Assembly: GCA_964422725.1 (NCBI GenBank)
Contig: CAYRCC010000015.1
Span: forward strand, 1-48,259
DNA: 48,259 bases
Direction: 5' to 3'
DNA from: CAKSNH01 sp964422725
Lineage (GTDB): Bacteria > Bacillota > Clostridia > UBA1381
Shown here in pieces: positions 23,943-31,072 of the stretch (positions are counted from its first letter, which is position 1; every line of letters begins with the position of its first letter). Under the pieces are notes generated by a model. The model worked only from the letters and a program-made list of their open reading frames with translations. It did not search any database and was not told the origin of the DNA. Both the position numbers and the translations under genes were made by a program.

Positions 23943-26414
23943 TCATTTTTCCGAATCAAAATGTATTGCCGCAAGCATTTTCTGCTGAACCTCATTTAAT
24001 TTATTATTTTCCATCGCTTGTATTTGTCTTCTTCTCCACCTGTAAAGCCTGCCTTCGCTCCTGTTGGGAACTCTGCTGTTTTCCGCAACAAAATCCTTAT
24101 ACTCTGTATAAAATTCAACCCACGCACGCAGCGGTTCATTCGCAGATTTGCACGACGAAAAATTCATCAAATCAACATCTATACTTTTAAATTTTTCCAA
24201 ATACACATGGTCCAGCTTACCTTCTTTAAGTTTATATTTCTGCTTATTTATCCACTTATACAGCTCAAATCCCTCGTACACTTCCGTCGAATACGGCAAT
24301 CTATCATTTTCACCTATAAATTTTACCAGCAGATTAAACTTCTTAATCCACATTTCATCAATATATGAAGTAACTATTCTTTCAAGAGAATACAATTTAT
24401 CTTTGCGAGTATCACTTAAATGCCCGTTTTTCAAATATGTCAATTGCTTACTGTACCACTGTCCGATATCGCATCCGCCGTATTTTTCCATTGTTTTGGG
24501 CATACGATTATTTTCATATATAAACCGTTCTAATATTCTGAATTTCTCATTCCAGTTGTCTTCATCGGTATCCCATACGAAATTTACCTCATTGAGTTTC
24601 TTTATCTGATTTTGTGATAATTTATTGTTCCTGCGCTGTCTGCGCTGCGCGGTTATCCAACTATATTTAATATCGACTTTCCCGCTTTCTATATCTTGTT
24701 TTACGGGAAACCTATTGTACTCCAAATAAAATTGCTTCACCACACCATAGCTTTCTTCCCATCTTTCTTCAGCACTGCAAACTGTAAACTCAAATCCTAT
24801 CTCTTTGAGTTTCTGTATACGTTCTGCCGACAACTCGCCCATTTTATAATTTTTTCTTTGCGTTACAGACCAAGTGTAAACAGATCTTATTTCGTTATCA
24901 TCATAGGTATCCCTACGTTCAATAAATCTGCCGTTTTTTTCTTTGAACTCTTTCAAAATGTTGAATTTACCGTTCCAAAGCTCATCCCTTGTATCCCACG
25001 CGAACCCTATGCTTTCCAATTTTTCTGTTTTCGATGCTGAAAGCTTATTCTTATTAAACAGCACTCGCTGTGTTACGCACCATGTACCAAGCATATAATC
25101 TCTGTACTTTTCCTTATTGTACGGAAAACGCTCAAACCTTTTTACAAACTCACAAAGCAATTCAAATGTAGTTTCCCAACATTCTTCAAACGTCATATAT
25201 ATATCGTCAAGCAACGAGCGTATATCCTTTACATAATCATATATTTCAAAAACTATGTCCGACTCATTTTCCGATGCGCAATATGTTCTGCCCATTTGCA
25301 TTATGTCTGCATATTCTTTCGCTGTGTCACCCGTTTCGTAATTATTCACTATATCAAATATAACGGGTCTGTTCCTGGAGCAGGACAAGGCGCGTCCGAG
25401 CTGTTGATAAAATACATTTGCCGAATGTGTGGCACGTAACATTATAACGCCATCTATCCCGTTAATATGAACGCCTTCATTCAGCATATCTATACAAAAT
25501 AATATTTTCAAAGTGTTTTCGCTGTTGTCATTTTTAAAGTCTTCAAACTGCTGTCTGACATCTTCGCCATAAGAATAAACTTCATATATATTTATATTTT
25601 TATTAACATATGCAAACCACGAACGACACTCCAACCGCGAACGCTTTATACTTTCACTGTTCGGGCAGAATATTATATATTTGCCGCTTTTATTATCAAT
25701 ATGCTTTTCAAGTATTTTTTCCAATCCACAGTCAATATCAGCTATCATAGATTTTGCTTTTTGAATTTTACCGCACAACACATTCCTCAAATATTGATTT
25801 TCCGTTCTTAAAAGCTTACTCTCTATTTTGGCAATATCTCCCGAAAAGGAGTACCATGCAGTAACATACACAGGCAAGGGAAGTATTTTCTTTTTTATAG
25901 CCTCGGCAAGATGCATATTAACCGCATAACAGTTTGAAAATATTTCTTCTGCCATATTACGCATACTGTCAAGATAGCGAATCGGTGTTGCCGATGTACC
26001 GAGTATTTTGCTGTTTTTATGCGTTTCCAATAAAAACTCAATACCCTGCCCTCCCCATTTAGGTGAGCCAAGACGATGAAATTCATCTAAAAATATATAA
26101 TCCACCTCTATGCTTTTAATATCCTCATCACTCATATACACTATCCTCTGATACGTATAAAACTCACAGCTTGATATATCCACGCCGTTTTCCGCCGCAC
26201 AATCTCTTATCTGTTCAAAAATATATACAGACGGTGATGTTATCAAAAATCGTTTGCCCGGGTTATCCTCTATCAGTTTCAGCATAATAAAGCTTTTGCC
26301 GGTTCCTGTAGGCTGAACGCATGCCACCCTGTTGTTTGACTCGAATAAGCTTATTAAATTTTTATATGTCTGTTGGTTATGCTCATATAACTCAATCATA
26401 AAATCATACTCCAT
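23943..26414 (-). CDS. SF2 DEAD/DEAH-type helicase with six helicase-associated repeats
   Basis: An 823-residue protein. Superfamily 2 motifs: Walker A PTGTGKS (35-41), DEFH (110-113), GTSATP (139-144) and motif VI QQLGRALS (near 340). From about residue 415 to the end, six repeats of about 65 residues carry the helicase-associated pattern W..F..L..F......P......L..W...QR....G.L...R...L...GF. These may bind nucleic acid. The ATG at 26414 has GGGAAAG eight bases upstream; a second ATG at 26399 has GGAG nine bases upstream and may be the true start. It is the first gene downstream of the invertible promoter. No nuclease or methylase motif is seen. It could be a defence or regulatory protein; function unknown. 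Confidence 0.85.
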   Translation of the reverse strand: MEYDFMIELYEHNQQTYKNLISLFESNNRVACVQPTGTGKSFIMLKLIEDNPGKRFLITSPSVYIFEQIRDCAAENGVDISSCEFYTYQRIVYMSDEDIKSIEVDYIFLDEFHRLGSPKWGGQGIEFLLETHKNSKILGTSATPIRYLDSMRNMAEEIFSNCYAVNMHLAEAIKKKILPLPVYVTAWYSFSGDIAKIESKLLRTENQYLRNVLCGKIQKAKSMIADIDCGLEKILEKHIDNKSGKYIIFCPNSESIKRSRLECRSWFAYVNKNINIYEVYSYGEDVRQQFEDFKNDNSENTLKILFCIDMLNEGVHINGIDGVIMLRATHSANVFYQQLGRALSCSRNRPVIFDIVNNYETGDTAKEYADIMQMGRTYCASENESDIVFEIYDYVKDIRSLLDDIYMTFEECWETTFELLCEFVKRFERFPYNKEKYRDYMLGTWCVTQRVLFNKNKLSASKTEKLESIGFAWDTRDELWNGKFNILKEFKEKNGRFIERRDTYDDNEIRSVYTWSVTQRKNYKMGELSAERIQKLKEIGFEFTVCSAEERWEESYGVVKQFYLEYNRFPVKQDIESGKVDIKYSWITAQRRQRRNNKLSQNQIKKLNEVNFVWDTDEDNWNEKFRILERFIYENNRMPKTMEKYGGCDIGQWYSKQLTYLKNGHLSDTRKDKLYSLERIVTSYIDEMWIKKFNLLVKFIGENDRLPYSTEVYEGFELYKWINKQKYKLKEGKLDHVYLEKFKSIDVDLMNFSSCKSANEPLRAWVEFYTEYKDFVAENSRVPNRSEGRLYRWRRRQIQAMENNKLNEVQQKMLAAIHFDSEK

Positions 26415-26510
26415 TTAATATACTTTCCCTGTTTGATAACATATAAGTCAAGAAAAATAATATATACTGTAAAACTCGACTGCCGATTTTGCATATAATT
26501 GCTAAAACTG
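26415..26510 (-). other. Fixed leader between the invertible promoter and the helicase gene
   Basis: This 96-base AT-rich stretch has no convincing leftward promoter: a TTGACT is present but its only -10-like partner is 23 bases away. It should become the 5' leader of the glycan operon once the promoter is inverted. Confidence 0.5.
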
Positions 26511-26533
26511 CAACATAATTCACATTATGTTGT
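26511..26533 (+). repeat. Left inverted repeat of invertible promoter
   Basis: Nine-base arms CAACATAAT and ATTATGTTG surround the asymmetric centre TCAC, followed by T. It is identical, in reverse orientation, to the repeat at 26731-26753 over 23 bases. Palindromic arms with a short asymmetric centre are the form expected of a tyrosine recombinase crossover site. Confidence 0.93.
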
Positions 26534-26730
26534 CAAAGTTCGACGGCAAAATATTTTGCAAGGGACAATAACATATAAAATTATGCAACATTTTTAAAAA
26601 ATGGAAATCCAAATAGTGAGTTTGCACAATTTTTAACAAAATAGTGAATATACTTGGTCTCAAAATATTATGAATTGACAATACCGGATTTCTATGATAT
26701 AATTTTCAGTATAAATAGTGTTTTTTTGTA
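26534..26730. other. Invertible DNA segment carrying the glycan-operon promoter
   Basis: A 197-base non-coding segment lies between exact inverted repeats, beside a complete tyrosine recombinase gene. It contains one strong promoter, which here points right. Inversion would move the -10 box to about 26561-26566 on the minus strand, giving a transcript start near 26554 and a leader of about 140-155 bases into the helicase gene. The size matches known promoter invertons of Bacteroides capsule loci. That it really inverts is an inference from structure. Confidence 0.85.
26675..26703 (+). promoter_or_regulatory. Consensus promoter inside the invertible segment (pointing away from the operon)
   Basis: TTGACA (26675-26680), 17 bases, TATAAT (26698-26703): a perfect sigma-A consensus on the plus strand. 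In this orientation it transcribes through the right repeat into the antisense strand of the recombinase, where no rightward gene exists. It is the strongest promoter candidate near the 23-kb leftward operon. Confidence 0.92.
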
Positions 26731-26753
26731 ACAACATAATGTGAATTATGTTG
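26731..26753 (-). repeat. Right inverted repeat of invertible promoter
   Basis: The exact reverse complement of 26511-26533, with the centre reading GTGA on the plus strand. Read in the same direction, the two sites share both arms and the flanking TCAA and differ only in the inverted four-base centre. This is the expected signature of recombination within the centre. Confidence 0.93.
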
Positions 26754-26840
26754 TCAACACTTTTAAAGTCCCAGTTTTTTTAATTTACCTCTTGCAAATT
26801 TCTCCGGTTTAATACGATGTTTGTCAAAGGGTTTTGTGAG
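26754..26840 (-). pseudogene. Apparent 3' remnant of a second tyrosine recombinase
   Basis: Reading leftward in one frame, this stretch encodes TKPFDKHRI near its start and KKLGLLKC before a TGA that directly abuts the right repeat. The intact recombinase has GKPLDRHAI and ends IQKLGLLRC. The matches suggest an internally deleted recombinase copy, left by duplication or exchange of the recombinase gene. The stretch is short (about 27 codons), so chance similarity cannot be excluded. Confidence 0.45.
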
Positions 26841-26859
26841 ATTTCTTTAAAAAAACTTT

Positions 26860-27699
26860 TTAACACCGCAACAAACCAAGCTTTTGTATCAGCTTGATGT
26901 GTTCCGTTCCGCTTTCCATTGTATAAATACGTGTAGTTTCAACAGAGGAATGTCCTAATATATCCGCCAAACGAACTATGTCCTTTTGCAATGAATAAAA
27001 GGTTTTCGCAAAAAGATGACGGAAATTGTGCGGAAACACTTTACTTTTAACAACATTGGCACTTTCACACAAACCCTTGAGCATTTTCCATATTGCATGA
27101 CGGTCAAGAGGTTTTCCTGTTCTTGTAACAAATATTGATCCTGTCTTTATCCCCTGAGCCTTTATATATGTTTTTAGCATCTTACATAATTGTTTTGGCA
27201 GGAATACCGGTCGGATTTTACCTTTACAGTTTATTATAGCTTGTCCGGATTTTATGGCTTCCACTGTGACATATTTTATCTCCGACACCCTAAGTCCCGT
27301 TGAGCCTATGGTCTGCATAAGATAGAATAATCTTTTATTTTTCTTGCTTTTAGCTACTGTAAGTAACCTTCCGTATTCGGCTTTTGTAAGTTCTTTTTCT
27401 TTATCCGTAAATATCCGCCGTTGTATTTTTAATGTCTTAACTTTCAAATCGTACCAACTCATAAACACAAACAATGCATTCAACGACGATAAAATCGAAT
27501 TTACGCTTGCGGGCAGATATTTCTCGCAAAGCTCCTTTTTGTACGCAAGCACTACGGATTTATCAACTTTTTTACCATTGAGCCATTCACGAAAGAAACG
27601 AACATCTCGCATATATTTTTCTATGGTATTGTCACTCTTTTCTTCTTCGTATAAATGATTTTCAAAACTTTTGATGATTTTATTTGTAATAGCTTTCAC
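26860..27699 (-). CDS. Tyrosine recombinase (probable promoter invertase)
   Basis: A complete site-specific recombinase of 279 residues. The N-terminal SAM-like core-binding domain (EKSDNTIEKYMRDVRFFREWL) is followed by a catalytic domain with R137 (TGLRVSE), K161 (KGKIRP), H224 and R227 (HNFRH), H250 (LGHSS) and nucleophile Y259 (RIYT). The GTG at 27699 is preferred: AAGGTG lies 10 bases upstream, and the ATG codons further upstream lie in or before the predicted promoter at 27731-27759. It ends 107 bases from the right repeat, so it most likely catalyses inversion of the 197-bp segment. No phage or conjugative genes accompany it. Recombinase assignment is firm; the target is inferred from proximity. 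Confidence 0.93.
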   Translation of the reverse strand: MKAITNKIIKSFENHLYEEEKSDNTIEKYMRDVRFFREWLNGKKVDKSVVLAYKKELCEKYLPASVNSILSSLNALFVFMSWYDLKVKTLKIQRRIFTDKEKELTKAEYGRLLTVAKSKKNKRLFYLMQTIGSTGLRVSEIKYVTVEAIKSGQAIINCKGKIRPVFLPKQLCKMLKTYIKAQGIKTGSIFVTRTGKPLDRHAIWKMLKGLCESANVVKSKVFPHNFRHLFAKTFYSLQKDIVRLADILGHSSVETTRIYTMESGTEHIKLIQKLGLLRC

Positions 27700-27730
27700 A
27701 GTAATCACACACCTTTCAAGGTTATATTTT

Positions 27731-27759
27731 ATCATACAAAAAAATATTCCCGAAAACAA
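27731..27759 (-). promoter_or_regulatory. Recombinase promoter
   Basis: TTGTTT (27754-27759) and TATGAT (27731-27736) are spaced by 17 bases on the minus strand, with a leader of about 25 bases before the GTG start. The -35 box lies in the T-run of the terminator at 27764-27786. Confidence 0.7.
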
Positions 27760-27763
27760 AAAA

Positions 27764-27786
27764 CTGTCTTACGGAAATTAAGACAG
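27764..27786 (-). terminator. Second terminator after tsaD
   Basis: Eight-base arms CTGTCTTA and TAAGACAG are followed on the minus strand by TTTTTTGTTTT. Together with the hairpin at 27838-27879 it insulates the recombinase from upstream housekeeping transcription. Confidence 0.85.
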
Positions 27787-27837
27787 ACTTTCAAAAAAGT
27801 AATTTTTATCACTTTGTTTCTGCAGCAATAAAAAAGA

Positions 27838-27879
27838 GTTGCCGCAAATCAAGCTTTAAATACTTGATTCTGCAACAAC
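27838..27879 (-). terminator. First terminator after tsaD
   Basis: An imperfect stem with arms around CTTGATT and AATCAAG, extended by GTTGC-type pairs, is followed on the minus strand by CTCTTTTTTATT. It lies 50 bases past the tsaD stop. Confidence 0.8.
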
Positions 27880-27928
27880 CCATATTGATTTCATCGACAA
27901 CCGCCAAACTGCCCAACGCATTCCCCAT

Positions 27929-28939
27929 TCACTCAAGCGGCAGTGAAGCAACCGCATTAAGCGACATATCCGCAACACTGCCGTTCTGCCACAAATAATA
28001 TCCGGCACAGCCTATCATTGCCGCATTGTCGGTACACAAAATCGGCGGCGGATAAACAACCGATATACCATGCTTTGCACCCCCGGCACTCATTTGTTCC
28101 CTCAACGCCGAATTTGAGGCAACACCGCCGGCAAGTGCTATTGTTTTTGCTCCTGTATGTACAGCCGCCTCAAGCGTATGTGTGCAAAGTGCCTCAACAA
28201 CAGCATTCTGAAAGCTCGCCGCAATATCCGCCTTATTATAGCTCTCACCGTTTTGCTCAAGCTTATGCAGATAGTTTATAACCGCCGTTTTAACTCCGCT
28301 GAAACTAAAGTCCAAGGAATTGCCCTCCATACGCACACGCGGAAACTTAACCGAATTCGGATTGCCCTCTTTTGCCAGCTTGTCAATAAGCGGTCCGCCG
28401 GGATACCCCAATCCCAGCACACGCGCAATCTTATCAAATGCCTCACCCGCCGCATCGTCACGAGTTCTGCCCAGCACCTCAAACTCAGTATAGCTTTTAA
28501 CATTTACAATATGACTGTGTCCGCCCGACGCAACAAGACACACAAACGGCGGTTCAAGCTCTTTGTGCGCAATAAAGTTTGCCATTATGTGTCCCTTGAT
28601 ATGATGCACCGGTATCAGCGGTTTTTGACAGGCGTACGCCAACGCCTTTGCCGCCGACACCCCGACAAGCAGTGCGCCAACCAATCCCGGACCGTAAGTC
28701 ACCGCAATTGCATCTACATCTGTCAGCGAAACTCCGGCATTTGCAAGTGCCTCATCAATCACCGCATCAATTGCCTCTATATGCATTCTTGAGGCTATCT
28801 CCGGTACAACGCCGCCGTACAGCTTATGCAAATCTATCTGTGAATTTATAACATTCGACAAAACTTCGCGCCCGTTTTTCACAACCGCTGCCGCCGTTTC
28901 ATCACATGAGCTCTCTATGCCCAAAACCAACTTATCCAA
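27929..28939 (-). CDS. tsaD: tRNA N6-adenosine threonylcarbamoyltransferase
   Basis: A universal tRNA-modification enzyme that transfers the threonylcarbamoyl group to A37 of ANN-decoding tRNAs. The protein has 336 residues, as expected. The ASKHA start LGIESSCDETA, the iron-binding H113 and H117 in VHHIKGHIMANF, VASGGHSHI and ALAGGVASNSALR are all present. The gene begins one base after rimI, a common pairing. TsaB and TsaE are not in the window and must be encoded elsewhere. Confidence 0.98.
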   Translation of the reverse strand: MDKLVLGIESSCDETAAAVVKNGREVLSNVINSQIDLHKLYGGVVPEIASRMHIEAIDAVIDEALANAGVSLTDVDAIAVTYGPGLVGALLVGVSAAKALAYACQKPLIPVHHIKGHIMANFIAHKELEPPFVCLVASGGHSHIVNVKSYTEFEVLGRTRDDAAGEAFDKIARVLGLGYPGGPLIDKLAKEGNPNSVKFPRVRMEGNSLDFSFSGVKTAVINYLHKLEQNGESYNKADIAASFQNAVVEALCTHTLEAAVHTGAKTIALAGGVASNSALREQMSAGGAKHGISVVYPPPILCTDNAAMIGCAGYYLWQNGSVADMSLNAVASLPLE

Positions 28940-28940
28940 C

Positions 28941-29393
28941 TTAGGACTCTCCTTTATCCAAATTTTTCGTCATTATTAATGCGTCCTCTTTATTGTCCGC
29001 GTAATACTTGCGCCGTCTGCCCAACACCTCAAAACCGTACTTTTTATACAGTCCCTGTGCCGGCAAATTTCCTTCCCGAACTTCAAGAGTAAGCAATATC
29101 AGATTCAGCTTTTTTGCCTCAAAAATCAATCGTTCCACCAACGCACTGCCGCACCCTTTGCGCCTGTATTCGGGGTGTACCGCTATATTGGTTATGTGTC
29201 CCTCGTCAGCCACATTCCAAAAACCGCAATATGCAATGATTCTGCCGTCCTCATCGCGGATTATATAATAGTGCGCCAATGTATTTTTCATTTCATCGGC
29301 AAAAGACTGCTCCGACCACGGCAGTGCAAAACACATAACGTCAAGCTGCCGCACTTCAGAAACGTCTTTTTCGGTCATTTGAAATATATCCAT
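28941..29393 (-). CDS. rimI: Ribosomal-protein-alanine N-acetyltransferase
   Basis: A 150-residue GNAT acetyltransferase. The acetyl-CoA loop RRKGCGSALVE, the strand NIAVHPEYRR and the C-terminal LEVREGNLPAQGLYKKYGFEVLGRRRKYYADN match RimI, which acetylates the N-terminus of ribosomal protein S18. The position directly before tsaD supports the name. Acetylation target is from family knowledge. Confidence 0.92.
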   Translation of the reverse strand: MDIFQMTEKDVSEVRQLDVMCFALPWSEQSFADEMKNTLAHYYIIRDEDGRIIAYCGFWNVADEGHITNIAVHPEYRRKGCGSALVERLIFEAKKLNLILLTLEVREGNLPAQGLYKKYGFEVLGRRRKYYADNKEDALIMTKNLDKGES

Positions 29394-29414
29394 TAAAACA
29401 GTCCCCTTTGAAAA

Positions 29415-29852
29415 TTACTGATTTTTCAGTTTTTTAACAGTCTTTTCAACCGCATCCATTATATGCTCCGCCGTTTCGACATATTCGTCAATGTCGCCGC
29501 CGAACGGGTCTGGAATATTTCCGCCGATTCCGGCATACTCATTCAGCGTAAATATTTTTTCGCTCGCTAACGGAAACAAAAGCTGTTTATGACTTTCCGT
29601 CATCGTTAAAATCAAATCACTGTATTTTATCAAATCATCGTTTAACAGCGACGCTTTATGCGACGATATATCAACTCCGAACCTTGCCGCCGCCTCAACT
29701 GCCTCCTCGGTAGCCGCCGCTCCGCTCTCGGCAAAAATACCGGCAGATGCCGCCTCGGCTTCAAGTCCGTTTTCTTTCGCCAGCTTATTCATAAATCCCT
29801 CAGCCATAGGACTTCTGCAAGTATTACCGGTGCACACAAACAATATTTTCAT
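29415..29852 (-). CDS. ywlE: Low-molecular-weight phosphatase, probably protein-arginine phosphatase
   Basis: A 145-residue LMW-PTP-fold protein. The P-loop reads CTGNTCRS with nucleophile C7 and R13, and the general-acid region is DPFGGD. Position 11 is threonine, the residue that distinguishes YwlE-type arginine phosphatases from tyrosine phosphatases, which usually have isoleucine there. GGGAGG precedes the ATG. A role as the phosphatase of a capsule tyrosine kinase is less likely, given the threonine and the absence of a kinase here. The 75-base gap upstream holds a weak promoter candidate (TTGTCT and TGTATT). Confidence 0.82.
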   Translation of the reverse strand: MKILFVCTGNTCRSPMAEGFMNKLAKENGLEAEAASAGIFAESGAAATEEAVEAAARFGVDISSHKASLLNDDLIKYSDLILTMTESHKQLLFPLASEKIFTLNEYAGIGGNIPDPFGGDIDEYVETAEHIMDAVEKTVKKLKNQ

Positions 29853-29927
29853 AATTTTTCAAACCTCCCTCAGCGCTTTCTCATTTATTATTTTAATACA
29901 TTTTTCCGCTTTTACCCAGACAACGTG

Positions 29928-31070
29928 TTAATCCTTTTTCCACACTGTCTTATTTACTATTCCCGTATAACTCTGTATTATTTTTACAACCTTTACCGAT
30001 ACGTTTTCGTCAGCATAATTATCAACCGGCGCACCGAAATCACCGTTTTCATTCATCGCCACCGCCGTATCAACCGCCTGCAATACCTGTTTTGCCTCTA
30101 TTCCCGCAATTATAAAATTCCCTTTATCCAAAGCCTCGGGGCGCTCCGTCGACGTTCTTATACACACCGCCGCAACAGGATTGCCGACCGACAAAAAATA
30201 GCTTGACTCTTCAGGCAGCGTACCGCTGTCGGAAACAACCGCAAACGAGTCCATCTGTAATTTGTTGTAATCGTGAAATCCGAGCGGCTGATGCTTTATA
30301 ACGCGTTTGTCAAATTTGAAATTTCTCTGCTCGATAAACTTGCCGCTCCGAGGGTGGCACGAATACAAAATAGGCATATCGTACTTTTGCGCCATCTCAT
30401 TTACCGCACCCATAAGCGAGAAAAAGTTTTTTTCGTTGTCAATATTTTCCTCTCTGTGTGCCGACAGCAGAATGTACTTTTTCTTTTCAAGTCCGAGTCT
30501 TTTCAAAACATCACTCGCCTTTATTTTATCAAGATTGCCGCTCAACACCTCCGCCATAGGCGAACCCGTCACATACGTGCGTTCCTTAGCTACACCGCAC
30601 TCGTGCAGATACCGCCTTGCGTGTTCCGAATACGCAAGATTTACATCTGAAATAATATCAACAATTCTCCTGTTTGTTTCCTCCGGCAAACATTCATCTT
30701 TGCATCTGTTGCCGGCTTCCATATGAAAAATCGGTATGTGCAGCCGTTTTGCACTTATTGCCGAAAGACACGAATTTGTGTCCCCGAGAACAAGCAGTGC
30801 GTCAGGCTTAATTTTATCCATAAGCTCATACGACCTTGCAATAATATTACCCATAGTTTGTCCGAGATTGGCCGCAGTCACATTCAAATAATAATCCGGC
30901 GCACGCAGCTGCAAATCCTCGAAAAACACTTGATTCAGCGTATAATCATAATTTTGTCCGGTATGCACGAGTATCTGGTCAAAATACTTATCACAAGCCT
31001 TGATAACCGCCGAAAGACGTATTATTTCCGGTCTTGTACCCACTATCGTCATAAGTTTAAGCCTGTTCAT
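29928..31070 (-). CDS. capG: UDP-N-acetylglucosamine 2-epimerase family (CapG/FnlC-like)
   Basis: A 380-residue non-hydrolysing epimerase. TIVGTRPEIIRLSAVI, HTGQNYD, VLGDTNSC, HMEAGNRCKDECLPEETNRR, SAHREENID and DSGTLPEESS are family motifs. The CLPEETNRR variant and the CapE-like gene directly upstream point to the branch that makes UDP-N-acetyl-L-fucosamine from the CapE/CapF product. A conventional WecB that makes UDP-ManNAc is the alternative. The ATG at 31070 has GAGG eight bases upstream and starts two bases after the capE stop; a GTG further upstream has no good site. The reductase CapF is missing. Confidence 0.85.
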   Translation of the reverse strand: MNRLKLMTIVGTRPEIIRLSAVIKACDKYFDQILVHTGQNYDYTLNQVFFEDLQLRAPDYYLNVTAANLGQTMGNIIARSYELMDKIKPDALLVLGDTNSCLSAISAKRLHIPIFHMEAGNRCKDECLPEETNRRIVDIISDVNLAYSEHARRYLHECGVAKERTYVTGSPMAEVLSGNLDKIKASDVLKRLGLEKKKYILLSAHREENIDNEKNFFSLMGAVNEMAQKYDMPILYSCHPRSGKFIEQRNFKFDKRVIKHQPLGFHDYNKLQMDSFAVVSDSGTLPEESSYFLSVGNPVAAVCIRTSTERPEALDKGNFIIAGIEAKQVLQAVDTAVAMNENGDFGAPVDNYADENVSVKVVKIIQSYTGIVNKTVWKKD

Positions 31071-31072
31071 CG

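Noticed and set aside
26511..26753. Two 23-bp repeats considered as CRISPR repeats
   Set aside because: They are inverted, not direct, only two in number, flank a promoter, and no cas gene is present.
26860..27699. Recombinase considered as integrase of a phage or conjugative element
   Set aside because: No phage, plasmid or transfer genes and no tRNA attachment site are seen, while matched inverted repeats flank a promoter next door.
27735..27759. Upstream ATG starts for the recombinase
   Set aside because: They fall inside or upstream of the predicted -10 box and lack ribosome binding sites; the GTG at 27699 has both features in place.
28157..28792. 211-residue plus-strand ORF opposite tsaD
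   Set aside because: tsaD is a certain gene with full motifs; the antisense frame has no recognisable domain or start signal.
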